DNA from: Bacteroidota bacterium
Lineage (GTDB): Bacteria; Bacteroidota; Bacteroidia; Chitinophagales; Chitinophagaceae
NCBI GenBank assembly: GCA_030706605.1
Contig: JAUZOE010000041.1
Location: 1-38,473, forward strand
Direction of reading: 5' to 3'
DNA: 38,473 nucleotides
The notes beneath the pieces were generated by a model that was given only the letters and a program-made list of their open reading frames with translations, searched no databases and was not told the origin of the DNA. Positions 14,142 to 22,061 of the stretch are shown here, piece by piece (the first letter of the stretch is position 1; each line of letters begins with the position of its first letter). The position numbers and the translations under genes are program-made.

Positions 14142-15812
14142 TTAATTCTTAATATCGCCTTCTATTAAAGGCCATTGATCAAAATTACGGCCAGGTAAAC
14201 TGTCATTTCCTGGAAGGATAACCCATCGGTTCCGGGGAGCATGTACATCGTATGAAATTTTTTCTCCCCCGGGAAATTGAAATTGCTTTTGAAGTATCTC
14301 TTTACCAGGATTGGCTTTTACAATTTCATCAAGCAAAGTTGAAGGGGCAACTCCTTCAAAGACGGCTATTATTCCAAGGTTATCCGTTGAATACACAATA
14401 ACAGACACACTGTCGTTCAGTAAAAAAGCAGACCAGTTATTTTTTGTAGCAACCGGTTTACAGGAAGAGGGAATAAATACAGGGCCTGCGGCACAGGCAA
14501 AGTTTTTATATACGCCGGTATTGTTCCATTTCATATAATCTTTCCCAGGCCCTGCAAGGTGAAAAATTTCAGAAAGGTTCTGAAGTGTGTCGTCAGTAAA
14601 AAGAGTAATAGGCCGGGCAACTATCAGTGAACGTTCTCCCCTGTTGACACCGCCGGCAGATAAAAGAAAATGCTTTCCGGCGGTGTATATTTCAGGACAG
14701 GATTCGGGGCCATGGCCCAGTTGTACAAAATATCCATTCCCCTTATGAAACTCCATCTCAACCGCCCTATCAGGTGGGCGGTAGGGCATACAACATCCGA
14801 TTAGTGCATGAGGCGACCCTTTTCCAAGGTTCCTATCATAATTATCAACGGGTGAAAAGCTTAACCAGCTTTTCATAAAAACAGAATGATAATCGGTCGT
14901 TAACTCCGTTATATAGGCTTTATCATAACGGCGACGCATAGGCGGATAATGTTTAAACTGGTAGCTTCCCAAAGCATAACACCAGTTCATATAATCCAAT
15001 ACATCCCTTGCTTCAGTCTTCACTTTATCGGAAGCAAAGGCTTCCAGGTTCAACAAGCCCGTGATAGTATAACCGGTATAAGGCAAGGAATTAAATTCGT
15101 ATAAGCCGTTTGTTTTCATGGTGCCCAGAAAAGAAAGAATTTTATCCTCCATTCCATTTTTAATATTATCATACTTCGCATCCTTATCACCATGAAGCAT
15201 CAGCCAGCGGTTTTTAAGATACCGTGACCCTTCGGTCATGAGCACATGATTTTCAGTCTCTGCAACTAAACCTAAAGTACGCGGAGCCGTGTATCGGAAT
15301 TTGCCTCCATCTTCTGTAAGCAAAGTATTCAGAAGGTATTTTTTTGTTTCCGGGTACAGTAATTCAGGCTTATCGCCATTAAACCATAAGATAGTGGTCA
15401 ATATCGTTAAAGGAAAATCGTAATCACCTTTTTTGTTTAATGCCCAGGAGGATCCGGTAACACCCCAGGCTTTAAGCTTCATGATCGTTTCATTCACCTT
15501 GGGTATGTCCTGCTTCAGCAAAAGTTTCGCCAATAAAATTCTTGGAATATCATTCTTACCGCTTAAGTTATTATCATCAATAGGTTTATCAGCCCACACA
15601 TGGTAAACGGTATCAGCAAATGCAGATTCAGTTTTCCAGGCGATTGTTCTTTCATGAGGAACTTCAATGTTACCAGGTTTGAGATGAAAATGGCGATATT
15701 GCATTTCACCGAACCAATACGTTGCCATTAATTTAGTACTTACAACAACTATGATAATAAGAATACTTATGATCAGGATCCATTTTGATTTCTTTTTCAT
15801 TTTGAAATGCAT
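14142..15812 (-). CDS. Unknown membrane-anchored protein, possibly polysaccharide-lyase-like
   Basis: A 556-residue protein I cannot assign firmly. An N-terminal hydrophobic segment (KWILIISILIIIVVVSTKL) acts as a signal anchor or uncleaved signal. The N-terminal two thirds are helical with repeated aromatic segments, consistent with an (alpha/alpha)n toroid. It includes LVAETENHVLM, resembling the Asn-His pair in heparinase and alginate-lyase toroids. The C-terminal third is strand-rich (GNGYFVQLGHGP, LLSAGGVNRG, NRWVILPG), like the beta-sandwich of those enzymes. It is the last gene of the operon led by the GH95 enzyme, 72 bases after the preceding gene. The Met at codon 5 is an alternative start. 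The lyase idea is inference. Confidence 0.6.
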   Translation of the reverse strand: MHFKMKKKSKWILIISILIIIVVVSTKLMATYWFGEMQYRHFHLKPGNIEVPHERTIAWKTESAFADTVYHVWADKPIDDNNLSGKNDIPRILLAKLLLKQDIPKVNETIMKLKAWGVTGSSWALNKKGDYDFPLTILTTILWFNGDKPELLYPETKKYLLNTLLTEDGGKFRYTAPRTLGLVAETENHVLMTEGSRYLKNRWLMLHGDKDAKYDNIKNGMEDKILSFLGTMKTNGLYEFNSLPYTGYTITGLLNLEAFASDKVKTEARDVLDYMNWCYALGSYQFKHYPPMRRRYDKAYITELTTDYHSVFMKSWLSFSPVDNYDRNLGKGSPHALIGCCMPYRPPDRAVEMEFHKGNGYFVQLGHGPESCPEIYTAGKHFLLSAGGVNRGERSLIVARPITLFTDDTLQNLSEIFHLAGPGKDYMKWNNTGVYKNFACAAGPVFIPSSCKPVATKNNWSAFLLNDSVSVIVYSTDNLGIIAVFEGVAPSTLLDEIVKANPGKEILQKQFQFPGGEKISYDVHAPRNRWVILPGNDSLPGRNFDQWPLIEGDIKN

Positions 15813-15884
15813 AATTAAAACAGCTTTTTATTAACCTGAACGGTTTTCATTATTAATGAATAGCAATCTCCTGCCACGCAAATT

Positions 15885-18218
15885 TCATTTTACTCCCCAG
15901 CTATTCTCATCCCCTGGTTTTACAGGCAACGGAGAAATATTGAATAATTTCTGATTTCCACCTGGGTACAGAATTGCTTCCTCCCCTTTCTTCAACGTTA
16001 ATTCTATGATACCATCACCATGATGCATATTCGCAGTTCGCGGACCTATAATTTTTATATCTCCTGATAAATCCGATTTAATTTTGCAGGGTGCTCCCGC
16101 AAGACTTTTAACATGGATAAACCGGGTTTTACCATCCTTGCGAACAGCACTTATTAAAAAGGCACCTTGAGTTCTTAAATTATAAAAACCGGCATTTTTC
16201 CATAAAGAAGGACAAGCCGGAAATACACGGATAATACCTCCCCAGCTTTGTATCAACATATCCAGCATACTTCTGGAAGATGATATCGGCGACTCGAAGG
16301 TTGGATTTTCATGCTCACTGTAAAATGTATTTTGCGTAACCGTAGGTATCCTCTTATTTCCGGGAGGAGGCCCAAACCTGGGAAGCAGTTCCAGTGACCG
16401 ATTCAACCATTTAAGCGAACTGTCACCCTCGCCTAACGCCGCCCACAAAGAAGAAGCACCTGAAAATTTATACATACAATTATCACCATCAAGACCGGTA
16501 TAATGTTCAATTGATTTTTTCATCAGGGGAATCCGGCCCGGGTTATCCTCTATATTCATATCATACAAAGGAAATATAGCAAAGAGATGACTGTAGTGCC
16601 TATGAGGCTTCGCAAATGGCACGCCTTTACCAATCATAATTCCATTTTCATTGATATTATAATCCTGCATTTTTGCCTGCATTTCTTTCCATCGGGGAAG
16701 TAAGGGATCATCAATTTTTAAACGGTTGGCACAAGATATTAGAGTTTTAAATCCCCACCGGGCAAGGGCAATATTCAAGCTGGTTTCTTTTGCATTACCA
16801 TACTCATCAGAATAGGTATAAGGGATATGGTATAAGCCATCATCTTCTTTATGCAGTATGCGCATATATACATTGAAGGCACGACGTAATAAAGGATAAA
16901 CGCTGTTGCGGAGCCTGTTGTCGTCCATAGTCATCCGGTTATGAATATAAAATTTCTGCATCAGCCAGGGCAGCACGATCAGGTTCATCGCCTCCTTACT
17001 GGCGGTATCTTCTGTAAGAAATAAAGGCGCATAGAGATCATCATATTGTACCGGGTTTCTGATTCCGCCACAATCATTTTGAAATTCTTTGGGAACATTT
17101 GCTATCATCTGATCCTTGTGCCTTTCCAGTAATTGGTATAAATTATCTTCGAGGTTTAAGTGATTGGTAATTCCCAAAGTGTAATAAGTAAGCTGAACGT
17201 TCAGGTTCATCCAGAGTAAGGGCCAGGAAGTGGGTTTGAACCATGGACCCAGAAGGTCAATCACAGGCCGGCCAGGATGCGTGGCGCTGGCCAGCTTATA
17301 AAGCTGAATCCAGTAAAAGCTTTCCAGCCGGGCATCAGGAATGGTAACAAAACTGGCAGGATAAAATGCATGCCACCATAAACGATGTGCTTTTTCTATG
17401 GAGGTTATTGATTTCTTTTGCCCTGCCTTGATAGTTGCTACTGCATCAATCGCAGAACCTGAAGCATGTTTTCTATATTTTCCCCATCTGTTAGCCACTG
17501 TAACCAACACCGTTTGTGAACCATCCCCATTTTTTTTGTCGCTCCATGCAGTTGCGTAATCATCTCCCATTAGCAGTGGTTGTGTTACCACTTCAATTCC
17601 ATCCATTTTTTCCACTTTGAAAGGCGGATTTGGTTTGTAATCATATCCGCCTTTTTCACCACCAAACGGTATCTTAAAAATATACCGGGGACTTTCTGCC
17701 TGTTGCGGGCGCAAAGTAAATTTTGCATTCTTTTCTTTTCCGGTAGCCTTTACCGTTACTACGATCAGTTCATCCTGCGAAGGAACAAAGCATCGAAAGG
17801 ATATTGTCCCCTCAGTAGTAGTAAGCACTCCCCTAACCTCCGCATTCCAAAGATCGCAGCGGATATGGGTCTTTACAATTTCACCAACAGAAGTTAGCAG
17901 AAGCTGACCTATTGGCAACCTGGGCGTTTCATAAGCGTTTGCCTCTTTCGTCCTGTGATCATATACATCTGTTCTGCCAATTTCGAAACGCAGGGTATTC
18001 GGTTGTACGTCGTCTTTAAAAATGATAGCTCCCAGTAAACCATTTCCCACAAAAGGGCCTGCAAAATAATCTGCAGGCATGGAATCCCATACAAGGTCTT
18101 GTTTTGCGAGAAAATCTGCCCAATGAACATTCAACTTCACTTCTGCTTTTTCCTGGGCAAAACCAGGGTTGGAGTTAACAAGAAAGAAAAAACAAATGAC
18201 TGTCAATATTTTTTTCAT
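15885..18218 (-). CDS. Divergent GH95-like (alpha/alpha)6 glycoside hydrolase, secreted
   Basis: About 777 residues with a signal peptide (MKKILTVICFFFLVNSNPGFA). An in-frame ATG seven codons upstream (18239) is possible. The N-terminal beta-sandwich shows GPFVGNGLLGAIIF, the counterpart of [11 protein letters not shown] in GH95. The toroid keeps the Asn-x-Asn pair (LLWMNLNVQ) that positions the water in GH95 fucosidases, and HRHYSHLFAIFPLY. It differs at other sites: Trp replaces the His next to the Asn pair, and the QIDANFG motif is ENPTFESPIS. It is therefore a six-hairpin glycosidase related to GH95 but probably with another specificity. It lies 20-40 bases after the beta-propeller gene in the same operon. 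Confidence 0.75.
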   Translation of the reverse strand: MKKILTVICFFFLVNSNPGFAQEKAEVKLNVHWADFLAKQDLVWDSMPADYFAGPFVGNGLLGAIIFKDDVQPNTLRFEIGRTDVYDHRTKEANAYETPRLPIGQLLLTSVGEIVKTHIRCDLWNAEVRGVLTTTEGTISFRCFVPSQDELIVVTVKATGKEKNAKFTLRPQQAESPRYIFKIPFGGEKGGYDYKPNPPFKVEKMDGIEVVTQPLLMGDDYATAWSDKKNGDGSQTVLVTVANRWGKYRKHASGSAIDAVATIKAGQKKSITSIEKAHRLWWHAFYPASFVTIPDARLESFYWIQLYKLASATHPGRPVIDLLGPWFKPTSWPLLWMNLNVQLTYYTLGITNHLNLEDNLYQLLERHKDQMIANVPKEFQNDCGGIRNPVQYDDLYAPLFLTEDTASKEAMNLIVLPWLMQKFYIHNRMTMDDNRLRNSVYPLLRRAFNVYMRILHKEDDGLYHIPYTYSDEYGNAKETSLNIALARWGFKTLISCANRLKIDDPLLPRWKEMQAKMQDYNINENGIMIGKGVPFAKPHRHYSHLFAIFPLYDMNIEDNPGRIPLMKKSIEHYTGLDGDNCMYKFSGASSLWAALGEGDSSLKWLNRSLELLPRFGPPPGNKRIPTVTQNTFYSEHENPTFESPISSSRSMLDMLIQSWGGIIRVFPACPSLWKNAGFYNLRTQGAFLISAVRKDGKTRFIHVKSLAGAPCKIKSDLSGDIKIIGPRTANMHHGDGIIELTLKKGEEAILYPGGNQKLFNISPLPVKPGDENSWGVK

Positions 18219-18259
18219 AACAGGTAATTTTTTAACCATGCTCCTTAGTTTCCTGAATT

Positions 18260-19312
18260 CTATTTTTTTAAATCGACCGAAGTGGCCAATGCAATTACTC
18301 TGCCTTCAGTACCTACTGCATCATAAAAATGATATACGATGCCATTCCATTTGATCACACAAGGTTTATGAGCATATTGCCGGTCATAATCTTCTGAAGA
18401 AGCTACCAGGTCATCACCTTTCCAGTTGGTCCAGTGTACCAGGTCATATGAACATGCAAAACGCTCAAAAGCGCCGGGTTTCCAAAAAGCACCAAAATAA
18501 AACATCACATAAACATTGCCTATCCTGGTAATCTGTGCATCACCGCAAATCCCTTTATGCCGGGTAATTACCGGGTCTTTACCTAACCTTTTCCAGTTTA
18601 CCATATCATCGGACACTGCCATTCCTATACTTTCATAATTGGCGGTATCTCCTTTGGCATTGTAATACATTATAAAGGGATGCCCGGTAAGCTTCTTTTT
18701 ATCATAGATGACAGAACTTTTAAAGATGGTTTTGTTCTCAAACCACCTCGCCTCCTTATCACCGGGAAGCAGGACAGGCTTCGGTATCCTATTCCATTCT
18801 CCCGGCTTCACCAGAGAGGTATTGTATGCCATACCAACTCCCAGGCTACCTTTTTCATATCCAACTGAGGCACCGCCTAAATAAGACATCCAGTATCTAT
18901 TATCAAAAGTTTTCACTTCATATTTTCCACCCCAATCTATATCTACCAAAGCCATGTAACCCGCTTTCTGATTCGCATCCCAGTTATTATCTGTAAAAGA
19001 AAGCATCCTTCCCATGGATACCCAATTAATAAGATTATCACTTTTTGCCATCCAGGTTTCATATCCTTGCCCATCGAACACGATGTAAGTCATGTACCAT
19101 TTGCCTGCCTTTCTGAATATAGTTGGAGAGTCAAGCATCCTGGTTGAATCAGGATGCTTGAAAACAACACCATATTTAAAAGGTGTTTTGATTTCATGAT
19201 ACATCTTCTCCATTACATTAGCCGGCACTACTTTTTCTCTCTTTGATTGCCCCATCACTATCGAACTTATCAATATGCAGAAGGACAGCATGAGGGTGAA
19301 ATTCTTTTTCAT
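18260..19312 (-). CDS. Secreted five-bladed beta-propeller glycosidase (GH43/GH32/GH117/GH130-like)
   Basis: A 350-residue protein with a signal peptide ending near SSIVMGQ. It shows repeated blades of the type DSPTIFRKAGKWYMTYIVFDGQGY, YESIGMAVSDDMVNWKRLG, GDAQITRIGNVYVMFYF and AHKPCVIKWNGIVYHFYDA. Each blade carries the D/E plus W-Y-M-Y pattern of the five-bladed furanosidase-type propellers. Acidic residues at DSP and GDAQ are candidate catalytic positions, but the family cannot be fixed by eye. It sits 21 bases after the GH95 gene and just before the divergent GH95-like gene, so it probably acts on the same glycan. Substrate unknown. Confidence 0.75.
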   Translation of the reverse strand: MKKNFTLMLSFCILISSIVMGQSKREKVVPANVMEKMYHEIKTPFKYGVVFKHPDSTRMLDSPTIFRKAGKWYMTYIVFDGQGYETWMAKSDNLINWVSMGRMLSFTDNNWDANQKAGYMALVDIDWGGKYEVKTFDNRYWMSYLGGASVGYEKGSLGVGMAYNTSLVKPGEWNRIPKPVLLPGDKEARWFENKTIFKSSVIYDKKKLTGHPFIMYYNAKGDTANYESIGMAVSDDMVNWKRLGKDPVITRHKGICGDAQITRIGNVYVMFYFGAFWKPGAFERFACSYDLVHWTNWKGDDLVASSEDYDRQYAHKPCVIKWNGIVYHFYDAVGTEGRVIALATSVDLKK

Positions 19313-19333
19313 CTTATTAATTATTGGCCAGCT

Positions 19334-21742
19334 TTAATTAAGAGAGCTATTGAGGAAAATTGTTTTTCGTGCCGGAAGTTGAATCTTTTTTATTATGTTT
19401 TTATACTGAATCGTATAAGCGCCTCCCTTGTCAGACCGTAAACTCACTTTGATGAGCTTGCCATTTTTCCAGTCCATATCCACGGTACAGGCGCCCCTTG
19501 CACGCAAGCCATGTATAGAACCATCATTCCATTCCATAGGCAGCGCCGGCAGCAAATTGATTTCCCCGTTTTGTGATTGCAACAGCATTTCTGCAATGGC
19601 TGCTGCCCCGCCAAAATTGGCATCAATCTGGAAGGGCGGATAATTATCAAATAAATTGGGAAGGGTACTTTTTCTTAAAAGGCCATTGAAATTATCCAAA
19701 GCTTTTTCCGGCTCAAGCAGTCGTGCATACAAACTAACGATCCATGCTTTACTCCATCCCACATGACCTCCGCCGTTTGCTAACCTTCTTTCCAAAGCCT
19801 TTCTTGCTGCTTCAAAAATAACCGGGGTCTTTGGCGTAATCAGGTTTAAAGGATATAAGCCTAACAGGTGCGACATGTGGCGATGGCCCGGATCCACTTC
19901 ATCAAAATCGTGTATCCATTCCTGTAAGGTTCCATTGGCGCCCACCTGCAAAGGCGGCAATTTTGCCTGCACTTCTTTTACGTGTTGCACCAGTTGAGGA
20001 TCCATTTTAAGTATAGTAGCTGCCTGCTTAAAATTATTAAACAACGTATTCAGAATGTGAATGTCAATAGTAGGCGCATAACACAATTGTGATGTTCCCT
20101 TCTTATCCGTGCCGGGAACGTAGAATGTATTTTCTGGTGAATGCGAAGGATTGGTAACCCAAAACCCTTCAGGTGATTTTACGAGATAATCCAAAACAAA
20201 TTGAACAGAACCTTTTATTAATGGATAGGCTGTATTCCGCAAAAAGCTGGTATCGCGGGTAAACTCAAAATGATCATAAAGTGAAAAGGTCATCCAGGCG
20301 CCATCCAGCGGGGTAATTCCCCAAACTCCGTCCGCAACACCTGTGCGGCCGAAAGGATCTGTAAGGTGATGAAAAGTCCAGCCATGTGCGCCATACATTT
20401 CTTTGGCAGTAACGGCACCCGGTATGGTCAATTGCTTCAGAAACTTTGCCAACACTACTGATGTCTCAGAAAGATTTCCGGATTCTGCCGGCCAATAATT
20501 CATCTGTAAATTGATATTGGTATGGAAATCCGAATTCCATGGAGCAAAATATAAATCATTCCAGATGCCCTGCAGGTTGGCGGGTAAACGGCCAGGTTTT
20601 CTTGATGAACCCATTAAAAGATAGCGGCCCATTTGATAATACAATACCACCAGGTGATTATCTGTATTGCCTTCTTTCATCCTATCCAATCTTTCATCAG
20701 TAGCCAGTGAGCGAAGAGAATCTTCCCCTAATGAAAATGATACCCTGTCAAACATAGAACGCTGATCGAAAATTTGTATCTTTTTTAATTCCTGCGGGGT
20801 ATGTAGAGAGGCTTTTGCTAGAATTTTCTGACAAATAGCCAAAGGATTGATCTTGTTGTCCATGTCTAATTTATCAATATTATAATCCGTAGCGCCTGTA
20901 AGCAGGATAACAATTTTTTTAGCGCCCTTTACCCGGTACCCGGTAGAAGTATCTGAAACAAATGGTGTTGCTCTTCCATCAATAGACAAAATTTTCATAG
21001 CTGCTGCATAACGCATATGCTTACCCGCCGGTCCTTGCGATGGAGAAATGCCATCAATAATCTGGCCTGTATAATAAGCAAGATTTTGTTTTTGGCGATA
21101 CTGATTTTCGTATAAGGTATCAGGGAAGATGGCTTTTTTCCTCCTGCCCCTGTTTTCATTGTCGGCATCAAAATTTCTTGATAAGACAATATCTGCATCC
21201 ATTGCCCGGCCTGCTATAATGCTCACCATTATAATATCCTGGGGGGCCGAAGCAAAAACTTCCTGTGTAATTTTATTTCCGTTGATGGTGTACTGAGTTT
21301 TTGCAATCCCGGTATTCAGGTCGAGTGATCGTTTATATGAGGTTGGCTGGCGGTTGCCTCCCCAATGATAATTAATAAAAAGATTACCCAAAGGCTGGTA
21401 AGATCTTATGTTAGGGGGTGTACCTACCATATATTTATCAGACAATTCCAATGCATCTTTATAATCACCCCGGAATATGTCTTGTTGAATTTCTTGCAAA
21501 TGAGCTTTTGCTCCGGGATTGTCATTATCTATTTTAGATCCGGCCCAAAGGCTTTCCTCATTTAGCTGGATATTTTCATGATCGTATTTCCCATAGATCA
21601 TAGCGCCCATACGCCCGTTCCCAACCGGCAAAGCCTCCCCCCATTCTTTAGCAGGACTTTTATACCATAGCTCCAAATCATTTTGCTGAGACCAAGCAAA
21701 GGAAGAACAGGTAACTAAAAGAGAAAAAAGAATTGTTTTCAT
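19334..21742 (-). CDS. GH95 alpha-L-fucosidase, secreted
   Basis: An 802-residue inverting exo-enzyme, usually acting on alpha-1,2-linked L-fucose. A signal peptide ends near FAWSQ. The N-terminal beta-sandwich has [17 protein letters not shown] (35-51) and LNEESLWAG. The (alpha/alpha)6 barrel carries HTNIN (His407, Asn409, Asn411, the water-activating pair), the SPEN motif (Glu537, likely acid), [12 protein letters not shown] (620-631) and QIDANFGG (Asp707). All key positions known from Bifidobacterium AfcA appear present, and the His before the Asn pair fits fucose rather than galactose. The C-terminal beta domain is complete. It is the first gene of a four-gene minus-strand operon and is divergent from the GH116 gene. 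Confidence 0.93.
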   Translation of the reverse strand: MKTILFSLLVTCSSFAWSQQNDLELWYKSPAKEWGEALPVGNGRMGAMIYGKYDHENIQLNEESLWAGSKIDNDNPGAKAHLQEIQQDIFRGDYKDALELSDKYMVGTPPNIRSYQPLGNLFINYHWGGNRQPTSYKRSLDLNTGIAKTQYTINGNKITQEVFASAPQDIIMVSIIAGRAMDADIVLSRNFDADNENRGRRKKAIFPDTLYENQYRQKQNLAYYTGQIIDGISPSQGPAGKHMRYAAAMKILSIDGRATPFVSDTSTGYRVKGAKKIVILLTGATDYNIDKLDMDNKINPLAICQKILAKASLHTPQELKKIQIFDQRSMFDRVSFSLGEDSLRSLATDERLDRMKEGNTDNHLVVLYYQMGRYLLMGSSRKPGRLPANLQGIWNDLYFAPWNSDFHTNINLQMNYWPAESGNLSETSVVLAKFLKQLTIPGAVTAKEMYGAHGWTFHHLTDPFGRTGVADGVWGITPLDGAWMTFSLYDHFEFTRDTSFLRNTAYPLIKGSVQFVLDYLVKSPEGFWVTNPSHSPENTFYVPGTDKKGTSQLCYAPTIDIHILNTLFNNFKQAATILKMDPQLVQHVKEVQAKLPPLQVGANGTLQEWIHDFDEVDPGHRHMSHLLGLYPLNLITPKTPVIFEAARKALERRLANGGGHVGWSKAWIVSLYARLLEPEKALDNFNGLLRKSTLPNLFDNYPPFQIDANFGGAAAIAEMLLQSQNGEINLLPALPMEWNDGSIHGLRARGACTVDMDWKNGKLIKVSLRSDKGGAYTIQYKNIIKKIQLPARKTIFLNSSLN

Positions 21743-21772
21743 TTTATCAAGTTGTTCGTTAGTAAATTATAT

Positions 21773-21801
21773 CAAAACTATAATGACCTTACAATATCAA
21801 G
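21773..21801 (-). promoter_or_regulatory. Candidate promoter of the GH95 operon
   Basis: On the minus strand CTTG (21801-21798) is followed after 17 bases by TAGTTTTG (21780-21773), an exact TAnnTTTG match. It lies about 30 bases upstream of the GH95 start. The spacer is slightly short compared with N19, so confidence is moderate. Confidence 0.4.
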
Positions 21802-21816
21802 CGAATAAAGCTTATT

Positions 21817-21872
21817 AATGCAAAATATGCATTTTAAAATATTCTATTTTTTTTTTAAGCGAAAACGTTTGC
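21817..21872. promoter_or_regulatory. Two operator-like palindromes between divergent GH95 and GH116 genes
   Basis: AATGCA-N5-TGCATT (21817-21833) sits immediately upstream of the candidate GH95 -33 box. GCGAAAACGTTTGC (21859-21872), centred on the perfect palindrome AAACGTTT, resembles LacI-family operators. Both lie in the 319-bp intergenic region shared by the two divergent units. No LacI-type regulator is encoded in the window. The remaining sequence to 22061 holds no gene. Confidence 0.45.
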
Positions 21873-22061
21873 AAAATTATTGCTATCAAGGTCTAAAAGG
21901 AAAACTTTATTTGTATTTTCGTATCATTCCCGAAAGTGCTTTCAAACTGACAATTTAGAATATTTAAGATGGCCTGTTGTCGTTTTGAATGATATCAAAA
22001 TGTCTTTAAAAAAAATCAGAATCGCTTAATTAAATTACTCTAATTTTAATATCACAATAAT

